Assembly: GCA_035551935.1 (NCBI GenBank)
Contig: DASZMJ010000448.1
Location: 1-21,542 of the forward strand
Origin: DASZMJ01 sp035551935
GTDB lineage: Bacteria; Planctomycetota; Planctomycetia; Isosphaerales; Isosphaeraceae
Direction: 5' to 3'
Length of the DNA: 21,542 nt
Under the pieces are notes generated by a model. That model did not search any database and had not been told where the DNA came from. It saw nothing but the letters and a program-made list of their open reading frames with translations. Position numbers and translations under genes: made by a program. Below, one piece after another: positions 20,040-21,542 of this stretch. Numbering within the stretch: the stretch's first letter is position 1; every line of letters begins with the position of its first letter.

Positions 20040-20184
20040 TTGCGGAATTCGGAATTCGGATGCGGGATTCGGGAGGCCCTCGGCCCATGAGCCGGGCCTA
20101 ATAGCCAAGGCCACATCAGGCAAGCGTGTCGAATTCCATTCCGCAATCCGAATTGCGCAATCCGAATCCCGAATTCCGCAATCA
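20037..20184. repeat. 148-bp element with 16-bp terminal inverted repeats
   Basis: Both ends read TGATTGCGGAATTCGG inward (20037-20052 on plus, 20184-20169 on minus). The similarity continues imperfectly as repeats of ATTCGGAAT/ATTCGGATTGCG type for about 20 more bases. The centre holds a second small hairpin (AGGCC..CGGC / GCCG-GGCCT, near 20073-20099). The first three bases of each terminus are the stop codons of the two convergent genes, so the element is the whole intergenic region. No ORF inside; it looks like a miniature, non-coding palindromic repeat. Confidence 0.85.
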
Positions 20185-21003
20185 GCGTTTCGGCTGCGGG
20201 GCCGCCGCGTCGGCGACGACGGGCCGGCCGTTGGAGGCGCCGGCGCGGCGGGCCTGGAGGACGAGCTCGCGGAAGGTCTGACGGGTCTGGGGGGGGAGCT
20301 GGTCCTGGCCGTTGCCGACCTGGATGGCCCAGTTCGGATAGGTCGCGACGAGGCGGGCCATCAGCGAGATGAACCAGCCGCCTTCCTGGACCTGCTCCTC
20401 CATGTACTTCTCGATGACCGGCCGCGCCGTCCTGGCCAATGTGCGGAGGCCCTTGGTGTCGACCTTGACGAAGACCTCCAGCTCGTGGCGGACCCAGTAG
20501 TCGCCGGCCGGCTCGCGGAAGTAGGAGGTGCGGAGGACCAGGACGACCCGGCCGGCCAGGTGGAGGTTGCCGCGCGGGCCGGCGGTGTCGAAGTCGGCGA
20601 GCACGACGTTGAGCTTCGGCGAGCGATACACGAACTCGCCGTTGGCCTTCGCGCCGCCGTCGTTGGTGCCCTGGAACCGGGTCGGGCCGACCTGCTGGAG
20701 CTTCACCGGGCTGGGGCTGAGGTCCTTCCAGAGGGCCAGGGTCAGGATCGGCTCATTGACCAGGGTCAGATAGAGCCTCGGGTGGCACGGGAACGACTCC
20801 GGCGCCCCGCGGCGGTGGAAGGTCGGCTCGGAGATCACCTCGGCCAGGCTGGCGCGGTGCTGCGGCGCGACCTTGTCGAGCGGCACGACCTGCGCCGGGT
20901 CCTGCCGGCGTAGGCCCCCCTCGACGTCCGTCGCGCCGCCCAGTCCCACCCCCGCGACCAGCACCAGGCCCGCCAGCGACCCGCGCAACCCGTGGCAGAG
21001 CAT
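20182..21003 (-). CDS. Secreted protein of unknown function
   Basis: The 273-residue product has a signal peptide (MLCHGLRGSLAGLVLVAGVG, cleavage about residue 24). The mature part is mixed alpha/beta without recognised motifs: HPRLYLTLVNEPILTLALWK, then LNVVLADFD, LHLAGRVVLVLRTSYF and WVRHELEVFVKVD, which look like beta strands of a sandwich or barrel, followed by helices (LRTLARTARPVIEKYMEEQV). The C-terminus is Ala/Pro/basic. ATG 21003 has GAGGAA upstream. It is convergent with the deoxyribosyltransferase gene, and its TGA lies in the terminal repeat of the intervening element. Confidence 0.75.
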   Translation of the reverse strand: MLCHGLRGSLAGLVLVAGVGLGGATDVEGGLRRQDPAQVVPLDKVAPQHRASLAEVISEPTFHRRGAPESFPCHPRLYLTLVNEPILTLALWKDLSPSPVKLQQVGPTRFQGTNDGGAKANGEFVYRSPKLNVVLADFDTAGPRGNLHLAGRVVLVLRTSYFREPAGDYWVRHELEVFVKVDTKGLRTLARTARPVIEKYMEEQVQEGGWFISLMARLVATYPNWAIQVGNGQDQLPPQTRQTFRELVLQARRAGASNGRPVVADAAAPQPKR

Positions 21004-21542
21004 GGTCCGTTCCTCGACGATCCGATCGGTCGATGTTGTCCCAACGCGGCCGAGGTCCCCCCGGCCCGTCCCCCGACGGGTCACTCTCCCGTCCTGCCTA
21101 TTGATCGGATCGGCCCGCCCCAAACTGTGCCCCCAACCCCGCGCGCAGGCAAGATTCGGGCTCGCCGCGAATCTGGGAAAGCTGGCGAAAATCGACCTGC
21201 CACCGTGGGTCTCTCACCGTGATCCCGGATCGCGTGGATCGGTCGCTCTTCGTGGGGCCCGCTCTTGCGGACCTCTCCTGTCCGGGAAGAAGGAAGAGGT
21301 CCGCTGGGGTGCGACGGCCGCCCCAGGGCAAACGCATCTAATTCACAAATCCTTGTCTGCAAAGAACTTGCGACTAGTTGAATTCCGTGCACTAGATTGC
21401 AAATCCTTGCAGGACAAGGATTTGCGAAACACGTGCGTTCGCCCTGCCGGTCGCGAGGATTCCGCGAAAAAAAACAGGAATTCGGGAATAAATTTCGGCG
21501 CCGGAAACGAGATTAAGGAGGCAACGAGGATCGCGGCCGGGG
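21004..21542. other. Gene-free stretch with inverted repeats and repeated CAAATCCTTG sites
   Basis: No convincing coding region. Left part: AGATTCG (21152-21158) with its inverse CGAATCT (21168-21174), and GCGGACCTCT (21267-21276) with AGAGGTCCGC (21295-21304). Right part (about 21331-21430) is clearly less GC-rich and holds CAAATCCTTG at 21346-21355 and 21400-21409, and inverted at 21415-21424. An A8 tract is at 21467-21474 and AAGGAGG at 21515-21521, but no ATG, GTG or TTG follows it before the window ends. It could be the leader of a rightward gene outside the window. Confidence 0.6.
21399..21425. promoter_or_regulatory. Perfect 11-bp inverted repeat, possible regulator site
   Basis: GCAAATCCTTG (21399-21409), 5-nt spacer CAGGA, CAAGGATTTGC (21415-21425). 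A third copy of the half-site (CAAATCCTTG) lies 54 nt upstream at 21346. AT-rich arms and a separate direct copy fit a protein-binding site better than a terminator. Confidence 0.4.

Noticed and set aside
21515..21542. Gene start after AAGGAGG near the window end
   Set aside because: There is no ATG, GTG or TTG at a usable distance before the sequence stops, so no CDS can be supported.

Overview
The window is GC-rich (about 70 % by eye) and reads as chromosome of a planctomycete, most likely of the Isosphaeraceae type. The evidence is a Ser/Thr kinase fused to a long WD40 array, two TIGR03067-type proteins, short membrane-anchored or secreted Gly/Pro/Cys-rich proteins of the kind common in that group, and dispersed palindromes between genes. 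The genus is an inference; no rRNA gene is present.

Layout: (1) 1-2383 +: the end of the 2-oxoglutarate dehydrogenase E2 gene (sucB) and the whole E3 gene (lpdA), separated by a 124-bp palindrome of 9-nt units. (2) 2404-3887 +: an unknown multi-span membrane protein and an unknown protein with a CxCxxC motif. (3) 3898-7602 -: a 1234-residue membrane-anchored Ser/Thr kinase with about 16 WD40 blades, divergent from a GH13 glucan-branching-like enzyme (7867-9825 +). (4) 9833-10510 -: a membrane protein, divergent from a toxin-antitoxin pair (10740-11467 +) made of a ribbon-helix-helix antitoxin and a PIN-domain toxin. (5) 11591-12811 -: a membrane-anchored TPR protein. It is followed by about 400 bp without an intact gene that hold a decayed second copy of the PIN toxin 5' end and a 14-bp perfect hairpin. 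(6) 13213-15406 +: leuC and leuD, the two subunits of 3-isopropylmalate dehydratase, separated by a second palindrome of the same 9-nt family. Two TIGR03067-like proteins follow (15428-16701). (7) 16705-16775 -: tRNA-Gln(TTG). (8) 16883-19413 -: three secreted proteins, each followed by a long GC-rich hairpin; one carries three CxxCxGxGCxxC knuckles. (9) 19590-20039 +: a nucleoside 2-deoxyribosyltransferase, convergent with a secreted protein of unknown role (20182-21003 -). A 148-bp inverted-repeat element between them supplies the last bases of both stop codons. (10) 21004-21542: gene-free, with several inverted repeats and three copies of CAAATCCTTG.

sucB-lpdA serves the TCA cycle and leuC-leuD serves leucine synthesis. 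The rest is signalling, envelope and accessory material. The most unusual feature is that three palindromic elements of two families each start directly at or within 3 nt of a TGA stop codon, and two of them split gene pairs whose products work together. I saw no CRISPR array, transposase, phage gene or defence island.
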